A stretch of 64,000 nt of DNA from Acidimicrobiaceae bacterium (GCA_020637235.1 JACJWG010000004.1:1-64000); one strand, 5' to 3'. Positions 8,009-17,039 are shown, counted from the first letter of the stretch. Notes: generated by a model from the letters alone, not told the origin. Numbers and translations are program-made.

Positions 8009-8029
8009 GGTCCACCAGGACCGGGCCTT
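8002..8029 (+). terminator. Perfect stem-loop after tRNA half, copy 2
   Basis: AAGGCCCGGTCC (8002-8013) pairs perfectly with GGACCGGGCCTT (8018-8029) around ACCA. It is the best-formed of the three hairpins and probably resembles the original tRNA terminator. The interval 8030-8266 holds nothing else I can recognise. Confidence 0.75.
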
Positions 8030-8266
8030 CGTCGTTCCAGGGCCGGCACGGCTGTCTGTGCCGGGTCGAACGCCGAGCCATCCGTCTCGGCGTGATCGTC
8101 TCCCCGGGTGGATATCGTCCGGCTGGTCACGCAGTCGCTCACAGCGTGGCCATCGCTGTGGATCCGTCCCTCGCGGGGCGTCGATCCGTGCCCCGTCGAA
8201 GCGTTCGCTTCCCCACGCCTTCTTCGGAAGGCCCGTTCCCATCCTGCGACCGATGGAGGCGCCGCC

Positions 8267-8710
8267 ATGGCCGAACGACGACAACTGTTCACGGGAAGAA
8301 CGTTCCTCACGACGATCGATCACCCGCCGGGACCCGATTGGGAGCTGCTCGAGGGGTTCGCCCGCCTCGTCTGGCAACGGCCGGAGTTGCCGCAGCTCCA
8401 CCCCGTCGAGTTCATGCACATGACCAACGTGCGACGGGGACGAACCGGCCCCAGCATTCGTCTGTACAAGCACATCGATACCCGTCGATACCTGAACCTG
8501 GACGATGGCGGCCACGCGTACGCCTACGTCTTTCGGGAGGAGGACGACCACGTCGATCGCAGCGGTGGGCGGTATCGGCGCTACGCGAATCCCGTCGATG
8601 CGATCGGAGCTCTGGGCCTGTGGAAGTTCGACTCGGAGCGCCTGTTTCGCTCATACCCGCCCGAGGTGTGGCACCGGTTCGACTCGATGCTCCCGGGCCG
8701 GGCACGGTGA
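8267..8710 (+). CDS. Hypothetical protein (147 aa)
   Basis: ATG 8267 preceded by GGAGG with 7-base spacing, which decides this start over upstream in-frame options. The protein is soluble, rich in aromatic and charged residues, with clear strands (FTGRTFLTTIDHPPG; SIRLYKHIDTRRYLNLDD; HAYAYVFREEDDHV) and a C-terminal WKFDSERLFRSYPPEVW segment. No family recognised. Convergent with the broken HNH-type gene, whose stop lies 4 bp beyond. Adjacent to the attachment site, it may be part of the same insertion. Confidence 0.6.
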   Translation: MAERRQLFTGRTFLTTIDHPPGPDWELLEGFARLVWQRPELPQLHPVEFMHMTNVRRGRTGPSIRLYKHIDTRRYLNLDDGGHAYAYVFREEDDHVDRSGGRYRRYANPVDAIGALGLWKFDSERLFRSYPPEVWHRFDSMLPGRAR

Positions 8711-8713
8711 ACG

Positions 8714-9399
8714 TCAGCCGGCGGCCAGAAGGGCGAACGGCGCCGGATCGATGTACTCGTCGATTCGGCTGATGAGGCGGTCGCGTGTTTCGACCACCAG
8801 GCAGGCAGGACAGCTGATGGTGGTGCCGGCGGGTGTGTCTCCATCACGACCGTGTGCTGCTCGACGAGACGACCGTGGTCGAAGAATCGGCGGACGTCCT
8901 GGTAGGAGCGCCTCGTGGTGCGCTGGGCGAGCACGCTCGTGCCCTCCGCCCAGTCGATGGCATAGAGGAACGGGATCGGTGTCGTCCCGACGGTCTGGAG
9001 GAGTGGGATCGGGTAGCGGACGAACGTGTCCTCCACGACATCGAGCGCACGTTCGTAGTCGCGAGGCGCGCGACGGGCGACCTCGTCGATCGAGCGGCAG
9101 CGCATCGCGTGTCCGGTCACCCGCAGTCGTTCGACAGCGGCGAGCACGGTGGACGACTTCATCGAGATCTGTCGCGGCATGAAGGTGACGCCGTTGCGAT
9201 CGACGTAGCTGCGCGTCTGTGGGTAGTACAGCTCGAGCACTCGCTCGGCGATCGCTCGGGTCGGGAGCTCCGTCTCGTTCGGCATCGTGGCGGACGTGTC
9301 GATGATCCCGAGCAGCAGCGCGAGCTTGTAGGTGGCGGTGCGCCTGCCTTCGTCGATCACACGGAGCAGCCGCTCGATCAACAGGTCATCTGTCGCCAT
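8714..9399 (-). pseudogene. Remnant of an HNH-associated protein, frameshifted and lacking a nuclease domain
   Basis: From ATG 9399 the frame starts MATDDLLIERLLRVIDEGRR and continues with a TATYKLALLLGIID segment, which I associate with the N-terminal domain of a family of actinobacterial HNH endonucleases. At about 8828-8834 an ACACAC run throws the frame by two bases; removing two bases restores TISCPACLVVETRDRLISRI and a stop at 8714. Even when repaired the protein (about 227 aa) ends before any HNH motif, although a CxxC remains. So the gene is probably both frameshifted and truncated. Low certainty on the family. Confidence 0.55.
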
Positions 9400-9421
9400 G
9401 TCCGGAGTCTTGTGCCCGACG

Positions 9422-10036
9422 TCAGCCGGCGGTGCGCAGGACGGCGTACTGGTACTCCCAGCCGCTCGGCTGGGTGGGCGGGAACGTCTCGAAGTGTTCG
9501 AGGTGCCCGTGGCATTCGAGCATCGAGCGCCAGCGGTCGTGAGAGGCGAGCGAGAAGAACCGGTACGGACGCAACTCGCCGAACTCGGGGACACCTTCGA
9601 AGTCACGACCGCCCCACGTCCCGATCGCGAGCAGGGCTCCTGGCGTGACGACACGAACCAGCTCACGCATCGCCTCGTCGAAGCGGTCATGCGGAACGTG
9701 GACGAACGTGCTCATCGTCCACAACGCATCGAAGGTGGCGTTCGCGAACGGCAACGCGTAGAGCGAACCTGCCGATCCGACGCCACCCCGTGTCCGCATC
9801 AGCGCCACGTTCGCCGGCGCGAGGTCGACGCCGATGGTGTCGAAACCGTCGTCCTGGAAGGCCAGCGTGTCTCTGCCCGGCCCAGAGCCGACGTCGATCA
9901 GACGTCGGCGGTCCTCACGACGCATGAGGTCAATGAAGCGAGTCCGGATGTCGACTCGCATCGAATCGACCTCGCCCCGGACGCCTGCACGAGCTTCGGC
10001 GTCGTAGTAGGCGGTGAGGTCGGCATCGAGCCCCAT
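9422..10036 (-). CDS. Class I SAM-dependent methyltransferase
   Basis: 204 residues from ATG 10036. Motif I reads LIDVGSGPGRDTLAF (about residues 46-60), followed by an acidic loop at GVDLAP, a motif-IV-like DALWTMSTFVHVP and the post-motif GALLAIGTWGG, so this is a complete Rossmann-fold methyltransferase of the Methyltransf_11/25 type. The substrate is not apparent. It is divergent from the HIT gene with only 78 bp between starts. The gene is whole, in contrast to the broken gene downstream of it on the same strand (22 bp away). Confidence 0.85.
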   Translation of the reverse strand: MGLDADLTAYYDAEARAGVRGEVDSMRVDIRTRFIDLMRREDRRRLIDVGSGPGRDTLAFQDDGFDTIGVDLAPANVALMRTRGGVGSAGSLYALPFANATFDALWTMSTFVHVPHDRFDEAMRELVRVVTPGALLAIGTWGGRDFEGVPEFGELRPYRFFSLASHDRWRSMLECHGHLEHFETFPPTQPSGWEYQYAVLRTAG

Positions 10037-10114
10037 CACCGCAACCTACCCCTGGGTCGCTGCCGCGTCTCTCGACGCGCCTCGCCTGCTGGCGCATTCC
10101 GCGAGACTTCGTCG

Positions 10115-10678
10115 ATGGATCTGCATCCCTGGCCTGCCGACTTCCTGCAGAAGAAGGCGGGGCACGGGTGCCCGCAGTGCGAGACGGGGCGGGCCGACGA
10201 GACCGAGCACGGCGTGCGCTTCTTCGTCGGCGAGATCTCCGACGGCTACCTGCAGAAGCAGGGCCCGACCGCCGGCTACTGCGTTGTGATCTTCCGTGGT
10301 CGCCACGCCGGGGCACCACAAGAGCTGAGTCCTGGTGAGCATGCGGCGTTCTGGTCGGAGGTCGGTCAAGTTGCCCGCGCGATCGAAGCCGTGTACCGCC
10401 CGATCCACCTCAACTTCCAAATCCTCGGCAACCAGGATCCGCACGTCCACGTCCACCTCGTCCCTCGGCACGACCCGGACCCGGCGCCGTCGCTTCCGCT
10501 CCCGGCAAAGGCATGGGTGCAGTCGAAGCGGCTCACCGCCGACGAGATCTCCACGCAGGTCGAGGCGCTCCGTTCCGCAATCGACTCACCCGCAAGGGCC
10601 GCGCTCGATCGAATGGTGGAGATCGCCGACGAGAGCGGCCTGTACGACTCGACGGCCGAGCCGAAGCGCACCCGCTGA
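10115..10678 (+). CDS. HIT-family nucleotide hydrolase/transferase
   Basis: 187 residues. The HIT triad motif HVHVHLVP lies at residues 110-117, preceded by the NFQILGNQDPH strand, and a CPQC pair sits at 19-22, a position where several HIT proteins bind zinc. HIT proteins cleave or transfer nucleotidyl groups (AMP-lysine, diadenosine polyphosphates). A basic C-terminal extension of about 60 residues follows the catalytic motif. The ATG at 10115 was chosen because the upstream extension of the ORF is antisense to the methyltransferase. Confidence 0.85.
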   Translation: MDLHPWPADFLQKKAGHGCPQCETGRADETEHGVRFFVGEISDGYLQKQGPTAGYCVVIFRGRHAGAPQELSPGEHAAFWSEVGQVARAIEAVYRPIHLNFQILGNQDPHVHVHLVPRHDPDPAPSLPLPAKAWVQSKRLTADEISTQVEALRSAIDSPARAALDRMVEIADESGLYDSTAEPKRTR

Positions 10679-10744
10679 GATGGCCGCGCTCTCCGCGAAC
10701 CGGCGCCCGAGAACGCTCAACCGGAGATCGGGCATTGTCTGGGT

Positions 10745-11332
10745 GTGAGGGAGTCCGATGTCGAGGTCGTGAAGCGGTCGATGGTCGACCCGCCGGCGTT
10801 CGCCTTGATCTTCGACCGACATGCGGCGATCGTGCGGCGCTTCGTCGCCCGACGCGTGACCGCCGAGGACATCGACGACATCGTGGCTGAGACGTTCCGC
10901 ATCGCGTTCGAGCGTCGAGCCGCGTTCGGTGAGCACTACCCGACGGCGGATCATTGGTTGCTGGGCGTGGCGGGCAACGTGATCCGTCGGCGCCAACGGT
11001 CGTGGACTCGGCACGCGGCGGCGATGCGGCGGCTCTCCGGGCGAGCCACGGCTGACCTCGACCCGTTGCTGTCCGTCCCTCAGCGGCTCGATGCCTCGGC
11101 GCAGGCAGCGCTCTTGGTCGACACGCTCGAGCAGTTGCGGCCAGACGATCGGGAGGTTCTGCTGCTCGTTGCTTGGGAGCAATTGACGCCGACGGAGATC
11201 GGGATCGTGCTCGACGTCCCTGCGGCCACGGTGCGTACTCGACTCCATCGAGCGCGGCAACAGATCCGACAGGCCCTAGGCGCTACCGGCGCCGACGAAG
11301 ACGGAGAGGTGATGACCGATGGCAAGAGGTGA
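10745..11332 (+). CDS. ECF-type RNA polymerase sigma factor
   Basis: 195 residues from GTG 10745. Sigma region 2 is seen at about 18-60 (FALIFDRHAAIVRRFVARRV, EDIDDIVAETFRIAFERR) and region 4 at about 131-178 (LRPDDREVLLLVAWEQLTPTEI, then TVRTRLHRARQQIRQAL). It overlaps the next gene by 14 bp in a different frame, so the two are translationally coupled, as usual for a sigma factor and its regulator. Expected to redirect RNA polymerase to a small regulon. Confidence 0.92.
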   Translation: MRESDVEVVKRSMVDPPAFALIFDRHAAIVRRFVARRVTAEDIDDIVAETFRIAFERRAAFGEHYPTADHWLLGVAGNVIRRRQRSWTRHAAAMRRLSGRATADLDPLLSVPQRLDASAQAALLVDTLEQLRPDDREVLLLVAWEQLTPTEIGIVLDVPAATVRTRLHRARQQIRQALGATGADEDGEVMTDGKR

Positions 11333-12965
11333 CGTTCTGAGTGACGGGGACATGGACAAGATGTTGCGGGACCTCCTCGACGTCGACTCGTGGGATCTCG
11401 ATTCGCGACGTGCCCAGCGGGGCGCTCTTCTCACCCACATCGATCGCGTAGGGGACGCGAGTGAGCGCTACGAGCCTGACCCCTTGTTGGGCCGACCCAT
11501 CGTGCTCGAGCACCAGGCGCGGCCGACGCTCCGCGCTTGGACGTCACGTCGAGTTGTCGCTGGCGTCGCGGCCGCAGCATTGATCGGTGTTGGCACTCTT
11601 GCAACGCTGCGCTTCTCGGGCCACCGATCCTCCGAGCCGGGGGCTGCGAACGACGTGCCCGCACCCTCCTCAGCCACCGCACCGCCGACGACAGGCGTTG
11701 GCGCGGCGTCGAGTGAGTGGCCGGATCTCCTTCCTTCCATCACGCCGTCGAACGGCGAGGTCGTCGAGGCGAGCATTGCCCAGACCGCGGTGGAGAACCC
11801 CCGCTACACGCCTGCCGTCGTCGGACTGGTCGAGGGTTCGTCGGTCCGCGATCTCGTGACGATCGCAGCGGTGGAGACCGAGCCCTACCTCGCTGAGATC
11901 GAGCGGGCGCTCGGGGTCACCGACGCGACGAAGGTGAACGGCCTAGATGTCGACTTCTACGAACTGCGGGAGAAGAACGCCTTCGGACCGTCGATGGCGA
12001 TCTTCGACTACGACAACACCCATTCGGTCGTGGTGTACGGCTCAGATCCACTGGGCTTTCTGTCCTTGGCAGGGACCTCGTTCGCCTCGATCAGCGACGC
12101 AGGTTCGTCCCCGACGAGCCCGCTGGCGCTCGAAGTCGGTCGACTCCCCGAGGGCTACGAGACGTTGGCTCTTCCGCAGCCGATGGTGCCGGGCGCAGTC
12201 ATTCCGTCGATCAATGTGACTCGCGCGAACGGTGATGTGCTTGCATTCATCACCTTGTGGTCGGGGCCCGACGCTTTCGGCATCGCGCTCTCGGCCGCCA
12301 CCGATCTGACCCGTACCGACGACGGTTCGTACTGGTTCAGCGACCGCCGGCTCGGCTCCCAGCTGATCAGGCAGGTCGGGGTGGGCGAGTGGCTCGTGAT
12401 GTCGAACATCTTCGGTGCGAACGACGACACGCCAGCGACGCTCGAAGAGGCGCTCGCCATAGCTGACCGGATCGAATTGGTCGACCGCAACACCTGGCTT
12501 GCCCGCTATCCGGATGCCATCGATGGCGGAACGCCAGCGACCACGCTCGCTCCGGAGGACCTCGAGGCCGCGCCGGCTGCCACGGAGGAGGTGCCGGTCG
12601 TCGACAACACGCCACCCGCCCGGGTATTGGTGGCGAACGCGAGCACGATCGCCGGCGTCGCCGGCAGGTTGACCGAGCAACTTCGCGGAGACTTCCAGAC
12701 GCTGCCAGCGGTCAACTCGGACGAGCCGAACCCGCGTGAGCGCAGCACCGTCTACTACGCCAATGGGTTCGACGGCGATGCCATGGCAATCGCAGAGCGA
12801 ATCGGCGGCGCCGATGTGCTCCCGATGCCCGAGGAGCTACCGATCGAGGGTGGCAACGACGCTCTCATCGCACCGGACATCGTCGACGGACGCGGTGCCA
12901 TCGACATCCTCGTCATGATCGCCAACGACCACGCCGAGACGATCGACGAAGCCATCACACCGTGA
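11319..12965 (+). CDS. Membrane-anchored sigma-factor partner with extracytoplasmic LytR-C-like domain
   Basis: 548 residues. The N-terminal 75 residues are cytoplasmic and helical (MDKMLRDLLDVDSWDLDSRR), matching the position of an anti-sigma segment; one membrane helix follows at about 79-98 (VVAGVAAAALIGVGTLATL), then a Ser/Pro/Thr-rich linker, a large beta-rich extracytoplasmic domain, and a C-terminal domain at about 437-540 with VLVANASTIAGVAGRLTEQL, as in LytR_C (cell envelope-associated transcriptional attenuator C-domain). Start ATG 11319 lies inside the sigma gene. Coupling to the sigma factor suggests it restrains or senses for it; no canonical zinc HxxxCxxC anti-sigma motif is seen. 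Confidence 0.75.
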   Translation: MARGDVLSDGDMDKMLRDLLDVDSWDLDSRRAQRGALLTHIDRVGDASERYEPDPLLGRPIVLEHQARPTLRAWTSRRVVAGVAAAALIGVGTLATLRFSGHRSSEPGAANDVPAPSSATAPPTTGVGAASSEWPDLLPSITPSNGEVVEASIAQTAVENPRYTPAVVGLVEGSSVRDLVTIAAVETEPYLAEIERALGVTDATKVNGLDVDFYELREKNAFGPSMAIFDYDNTHSVVVYGSDPLGFLSLAGTSFASISDAGSSPTSPLALEVGRLPEGYETLALPQPMVPGAVIPSINVTRANGDVLAFITLWSGPDAFGIALSAATDLTRTDDGSYWFSDRRLGSQLIRQVGVGEWLVMSNIFGANDDTPATLEEALAIADRIELVDRNTWLARYPDAIDGGTPATTLAPEDLEAAPAATEEVPVVDNTPPARVLVANASTIAGVAGRLTEQLRGDFQTLPAVNSDEPNPRERSTVYYANGFDGDAMAIAERIGGADVLPMPEELPIEGGNDALIAPDIVDGRGAIDILVMIANDHAETIDEAITP

Positions 12966-13121
12966 CGATTACCTCAGGTCTGTGCCCCAGCACCATCGCT
13001 GCCGATCACTCAACCCTGATGGTCATGGTGCAGGCGGATCGAGGAACTGACGCAGGTGACTCGGCCGCGCCCCGTCAGAGCGCTTCCAGGAGGTCGTTGG
13101 TCAAGGTGATGAGCGTAAGGC

Positions 13122-13345
13122 TCAGTTGGCGGAGGCGAGCTTCCGCGCTGCGAGGTCGTCGGTGGGGATGGCTTGCAGCAGTCGATAGACGTCGAGCGCA
13201 TCCTTGTCTCGAACCCGATCGTCGTTGGAGGTCCGCTCCCAGATCTTGTGAGCCTTCGCGACGATCAGTGCTCCCGGGCCGGCGATGTTCATCGTCACGC
13301 GCCGATCGTCTCGGGTGTCGAGAGTGAAGCGCCCCGGGATCGGTG
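13122..13345 (-). pseudogene. Fragment of a nucleotidyltransferase-like (AbiEii-type) protein
   Basis: The minus-strand reading gives FTLDTRDDRRVTMNIAGPGA then LIVAKAHKIWERTSNDDRVR and DKDALDVYRLLQA, a pattern I associate with the later part of AbiEii/nucleotidyltransferase-like proteins of actinobacteria. The N-terminal catalytic part is missing: upstream the reading frame turns into unrelated sequence, and the C-terminus stops early at ASAN. It is a two-sided remnant within a run of fragments. The stretch 12966-13121 holds nothing recognisable. Confidence 0.5.
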
Positions 13346-13359
13346 ACTGCTCTCGTGTG

Positions 13360-13674
13360 CCCCGGGGCGCTTCAATCATCGAGGCGGAGCACGACTGGTC
13401 ACACGTCGTCAGCAACGCGGTGTGGAGCGCAGGAGCGCATCCCGCCTGGAACTTCTGCGTCTACGAACTCGACGTGATCAAGCGGATGGTCGATCCCTTG
13501 ACGGCCAGCCTCGAGCTGATCCGCACCCACGACGCCGTGTGGACTGCCCGGGACGACATCCTCGTCACAAAGGGCAGCGGCCAGCTTCGGCTGCTGCAAC
13601 GTCTCCGACCTGCCGGCATGCCGGTCCACCACTGGCGCCAGGTCTGCGAGAAGCAACTGGCCCGCACCTCGTGA
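13360..13674 (+). pseudogene. C-terminal fragment of an unidentified gene
   Basis: A plus-strand frame ending at 13674 reads HDWSHVVSNAVWSAGAHPAW, then FCVYELDVIKRMVDPLTASL and VHHWRQVCEKQLARTS. It has coding-like composition, but the upstream part of the ORF is antisense to the nucleotidyltransferase fragment, so no convincing start exists. It ends 18 bp before the GcvT-like gene, suggesting it was once the gene before it in an operon. Family not recognised. Confidence 0.35.
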
Positions 13675-13692
13675 ACTGAACAGGAACACACC

Positions 13693-14856
13693 ATGAGCAC
13701 GTCCATTCACTCCGACACGAAGAACACGGTCCGCGTCGGGGCTCGACGATTCGAGCAGTCGCCGTACTTCGACTTCTATGCGAACAGCGAGACCGTGCTC
13801 GGCGTTGTGGCCGGGCGGTACTACACGGTGTTCAACGGCGAGGATCCTCTCGAGACGTACTGGACGCTGCGGCGCAAGGTGGTGCTGTACGACGTGCCGG
13901 AGAAGCCGTGGCAGATCGAAGGCCCGGATGCGATTCCATTCCTCGAGCGAGTCTTCGCTCGCCACATCGGCAACCTTCCCGAGGGCCGGGGCCTCTATGC
14001 CATCGCTTGTGCACCCAACGGTGGCACCTTCATGGACGGCATCCTGTTCAATCTCGGGGAGGGCCGCTACTGGTACGTGCAGCCTGATGGAGCACTTGAG
14101 CCGTGGCTGGTGGCGCTGAGCGACGGGTTCGATGTGCGAGTGAGCGACCCGAGATCGCGTGTGTTGCAGCTCCAGGGACCGTCGTCGATGAAGGTGATGG
14201 CCGACCTCACCGACGGAGCCATCAACGAGATGATGAAGTACTTCCACGCCGGCTTCTACGACATCGGCGGGCAACGTCTCTACATCTCACGGACCGGGTG
14301 GACCGGCGAACTGGGCTACGAGATCTACTCCGAGGGCGCGACCACCGACCACGCCCGACTGTGGGCGGACTTGATGTCCGCAGGTGGCCCGCACGGGATG
14401 GTCTACGGCAGCATGGCCTCGATGGAGATCCGACGCATCGAGGCCGGCATCCTCGACAACCTCACCGACTTCGACCTCACCACCAACCCGTTCGAGGCGG
14501 GCCTCGGTGCGTTCATCGACATCGACAAGGAGGGTTACGTCGGACGGTCGGCGCTGCTGGAGGCCGATCAGCGGCCTCTCGTGCTCGGCATCACGTGTGC
14601 CGATGCGATCCCTGAGTACCTCGGCACCGTTCTCGACGACGACATCGCGGTGGGCAACGTCACCGCTTCCGCCTGGTCGCCCACTCTCGGGTTCGGGATC
14701 GCCTACGTGCGCTTCGCAACGGCGTCCGATTGGATCGATCGAACACTGACCGTCACCACGGAGGCCGGCGGACGGGCCTCCTGCAAGGTTGTCGCGCTTC
14801 CGTTCTTCGATCGAGAGAAGCGGATTCCTCGAGGCATACCCGACCTGGCTGTCTGA
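13693..14856 (+). CDS. GcvT/aminomethyltransferase-family protein
   Basis: 387 residues. The fold is evident from the N-terminal WTLRRKVVLYDVPEKPWQIE strand block with GPDAIPFLERVFARHIGNL, the central VLQLQGPSSMKVMADLTDGA, SRTGWTGELGYEIYSEG (highly typical of GcvT, near residues 197-214), and the C-terminal barrel with GYVGRSALLEADQR. The family binds folate and includes the glycine cleavage T protein, DmdA dimethylsulfoniopropionate demethylase and sarcosine/choline demethylases. No gcvH, gcvP or lpd is near, so a demethylase acting on a small methylated compound is more likely than glycine cleavage. The gene is intact although fragments lie on both sides. Confidence 0.85.
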   Translation: MSTSIHSDTKNTVRVGARRFEQSPYFDFYANSETVLGVVAGRYYTVFNGEDPLETYWTLRRKVVLYDVPEKPWQIEGPDAIPFLERVFARHIGNLPEGRGLYAIACAPNGGTFMDGILFNLGEGRYWYVQPDGALEPWLVALSDGFDVRVSDPRSRVLQLQGPSSMKVMADLTDGAINEMMKYFHAGFYDIGGQRLYISRTGWTGELGYEIYSEGATTDHARLWADLMSAGGPHGMVYGSMASMEIRRIEAGILDNLTDFDLTTNPFEAGLGAFIDIDKEGYVGRSALLEADQRPLVLGITCADAIPEYLGTVLDDDIAVGNVTASAWSPTLGFGIAYVRFATASDWIDRTLTVTTEAGGRASCKVVALPFFDREKRIPRGIPDLAV

Positions 14857-14880
14857 GCTACAACACCGCTGTGGTGAGCG

Positions 14881-14898
14881 ACTGCGTCGTGACGCAGT
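14881..14898. terminator. Perfect short hairpin after the GcvT-like gene
   Basis: ACTGCGTC-GT-GACGCAGT, an 8-bp perfect stem 25 bp after the stop of the GcvT-like gene. No T-run follows, so termination is only a possibility. From 14899 to 15088 I see nothing else. Confidence 0.4.
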
Positions 14899-15088
14899 GA
14901 CCCTGGGGCGAGTGGCCTCACAGGACCGAATGCACCCTCGCCGAAGGCTGCCGCCGCCTACCGTGCCGAGCACGAGCGTTTACGATCTCCGCAGCTTCTC
15001 CTTCGACGCCTGCGGTTTCGAACCGACCATCGCCGGCCTGGAGACTGGGTCGAATGGTTGGACATCGCTGGAAGTGATCAGGCGGCGC

Positions 15089-15836
15089 TCAGTTGGGGAG
15101 GTACTCGTCGGTCCAGCGTTCCGAGACGACGCGATCCGTGATCATCGTCGCGATCTCCTGCTCGGTGTAGCCGAGCTCGCTGAGGATTCGGCGGGTGCTC
15201 GCGCCGAACTGCTCGAACGGTTTCGGCGTCACGATCGGCGCGTTGGTGGGACGGATCGCGGTTGGCTGCACGTGGTGTACGTCGCGGCCTCCGGGGTGGT
15301 CGGGCCACGCGTCGAACTGCACCGTCGCACCGGGGCGCGCATCGGAGATCGCGCGTCGGCGGACGTCGGCCAGCGACGAGCACGAGCGCGGGCCGTCGCT
15401 CGATCGTGGGCGCGGCGAGGAAGAACCAGCCGTCGGTCGCCGGGTAGCAGCGGTGCAGAGCGCCTTCACCCTTCGCTTCGCGGCCACGCGGCTCGTCGAA
15501 CGGCGCCCGGTCGGCGTGGTCGTACATGTATCGGCACTGCAACCACTGGCCAGCGGCAGCGAGCGATGTCCTCGCCGTTCCGCCACGTCCGGTCTGCTCG
15601 CGGCGATGCAACGCCAGCGAGATCGCGTACGCCGCGCACAGGCCACCGAGCACGTCGATCGTGCCGAAGTGGGCGTGCTCCTCGACGGTGTCGAGGGAGC
15701 CGCCGAACCGCTCCATCACACCGGTCGCGGCCTGCACGAGGTCGTCGTACCCTGAGTGATCGCTGCGCGGACCGCGCTGAGGTCCGCCCCACGCATCGAG
15801 CTGGCACAGGGTGACTCGCCTCGAACCAGGCGTCAT
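15089..15836 (-). pseudogene. Remnant of a CaiB/BaiF (family III) CoA-transferase
   Basis: On the minus strand one frame gives SGYDDLVQAATGVMERFGG and HFGTIDVLGGLCAAYAISLA, then YPATDGWFFLAAP, all typical of the middle of CaiB/BaiF proteins. After about 15400 the homology moves to a second frame (ATVQFDAWPDHPGG, FEQFGASTRRILSELGYTEQ), ending at 15089. The N-terminal third with the catalytic Asp region is absent, about 100 residues between the two parts are missing, and the frames differ. It is clearly non-functional. Confidence 0.75.
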
Positions 15837-15894
15837 GTAGTTGGCGGATCTCCTCCTGGGCGGAGGGAGAGTCTGTTGACAGGTCTGTGGTCAT
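15820..15894 (-). pseudogene. N-terminal stub of an NTF2/SnoaL-like protein fused to the CoA-transferase remnant
   Basis: An ATG at 15894 opens MTTDLSTDSPSAQEEIRQLH followed by DAWFEA, the opening helix of SnoaL/NTF2-like proteins. Coding resemblance ends within 25-30 residues, where the CoA-transferase remnant begins in another frame. This marks a deletion junction between two former genes. Confidence 0.4.
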
Positions 15895-16013
15895 CGTCTG
15901 GTCTCCTTCGAGGGGTGGGTCGCAGGTACCGACGATCGAGCAACCCGAACTCATCGCTGCCCTTCCCCTCTCCCCCGGTCGTCGAGCCACGCTCGGCGGG
16001 ATGCCGAAGCGCG

Positions 16014-16160
16014 TCAGATGGCGACGAGGCGGACTGACGCATCGAGCCTCCGGAGAAGGTGCCGAAGGTCGGCTGGACCGGAGGTGATGAGCGCGGTGGG
16101 GTCGGTCACGATCGCGCAGCGGCGACCAGGGCGACGGAGGCGTCGACGATGTCCGGGAGT
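16014..16160 (-). pseudogene. 3' fragment of a vapC-type toxin gene, paralogous to the one at 21593-21988
   Basis: The minus strand ends LRHLLRRLDASVRLVAI, nearly the same as the LRHLLQALNASVRLVAI end of the intact PIN protein at 21593. DNA similarity runs back through the GGCGACCAGGGCGACGGA stretch to about 16155, and continues past the stop codon on the other side. The first two-thirds, including the first two acidic residues, are lost, and no vapB remains. Confidence 0.7.
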
Positions 16161-16251
16161 TCGCCGATTCATGACACATGGTGTCATGAAGAGGGGTCGA
16201 TGATGTCCTGGGCGCCAGATGGGGCGCCGCTCGCCGAAGAGGGGAGGATGC

Positions 16252-16458
16252 ATGGCTGATCACGCGGACGAGCAGGAGGCCACGCCCGGCACCGTCGAGG
16301 CAAGGGCCCGGTCAGCCGACGATCCCGTTGGCGGGTGGTACGCGCTGCGGAAGGGCTACCGGGGTCGGTTCGGGAACCACGTGCCCCCGGTGCTCGAACA
16401 CCTCGGCCCGGCCGAGGTCGAGCGCGAATCCCGCAACAACCGCAGGCGAGCCCGCTGA
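16252..16458 (+). CDS. Small hypothetical protein (68 aa) coupled to an SRPBCC gene
   Basis: ATG 16252 follows GGGGAGG with suitable spacing. The sequence is hydrophilic (MADHADEQEATPG, then WYALRKGYRGRFGNHVPPVL) and ends in Arg-rich NNRRRAR. Its stop overlaps the next ATG (ATGA). No family recognised; the tight coupling suggests it works with, or is just a leader for, the SRPBCC protein. Confidence 0.6.
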   Translation: MADHADEQEATPGTVEARARSADDPVGGWYALRKGYRGRFGNHVPPVLEHLGPAEVERESRNNRRRAR

Positions 16459-16892
16459 TGGGCGCCCGCTCCTACACGGTCACCCGCTCGATCGGCGCGC
16501 CAGCCCCCACTGTGTGGGGGTTGCTGACCGATGCGTCGAGCTACTCGCGCTGGAACCGCGCCGTGATCAGCATCGAGGGACCCATCTCGATGGGCAACCG
16601 GATCAAGCTGGTGTCGGTCGCCGATCCCAAACGGACGTTCAAGCTGAAGGTCACCGCCATGCAGGCTCCGACGCACATGGTGTGGGCCGACGGCATGCCC
16701 CTCGGGCTGTTCAGCGGGCAACGCACCTACACGATCACCGAACGGGGTGCCACCCACTGTGAGTTCACGATGACCGAGGAGTTCAGCGGCCCACTCGCCG
16801 CGCTGATCACGAAAGCCATCCCAGATCTCACACCATCGTTCGAGACCTTCGCCGACGGCCTCAAGGCCGAAGCCGAGGCGATCACCCGATGA
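16458..16892 (+). CDS. SRPBCC-family ligand-binding protein
   Basis: 144 residues. The START-like helix-grip fold is shown by SYTVTRSIGAPAPTVWGLLT with DASSYSRWN, a basic strand block (NRIKLVSVADPKRTFKLKV), HMVWADGMPLGLFSGQRTYT and the long C-terminal helix FETFADGLKAEAEAI. Such proteins bind hydrophobic small molecules or act as polyketide cyclase-like enzymes; no specific ligand can be read off. Convergent with the GMC oxidoreductase gene; 16893-17039 is empty. Confidence 0.85.
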   Translation: MGARSYTVTRSIGAPAPTVWGLLTDASSYSRWNRAVISIEGPISMGNRIKLVSVADPKRTFKLKVTAMQAPTHMVWADGMPLGLFSGQRTYTITERGATHCEFTMTEEFSGPLAALITKAIPDLTPSFETFADGLKAEAEAITR

Positions 16893-17039
16893 ATGCACTC
16901 GTCGTCGCGCTCGACGGGTTCGTCAGCTTCAGCACCACCGTGGCCTGAGGCTGCCGCGACGGTGGCGAACCGGTCGCGACACCGGCCCAGCCCTTGCAGA
17001 AGGGTGCGATGTCGTTCACGGTGCCTCCAGGTTCGGACG

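Noticed and set aside
14789..15814. A 341-residue plus-strand protein
   Set aside because: Arg/Ser-rich shadow translation antisense to the CoA-transferase remnant; no domain and no plausible start.
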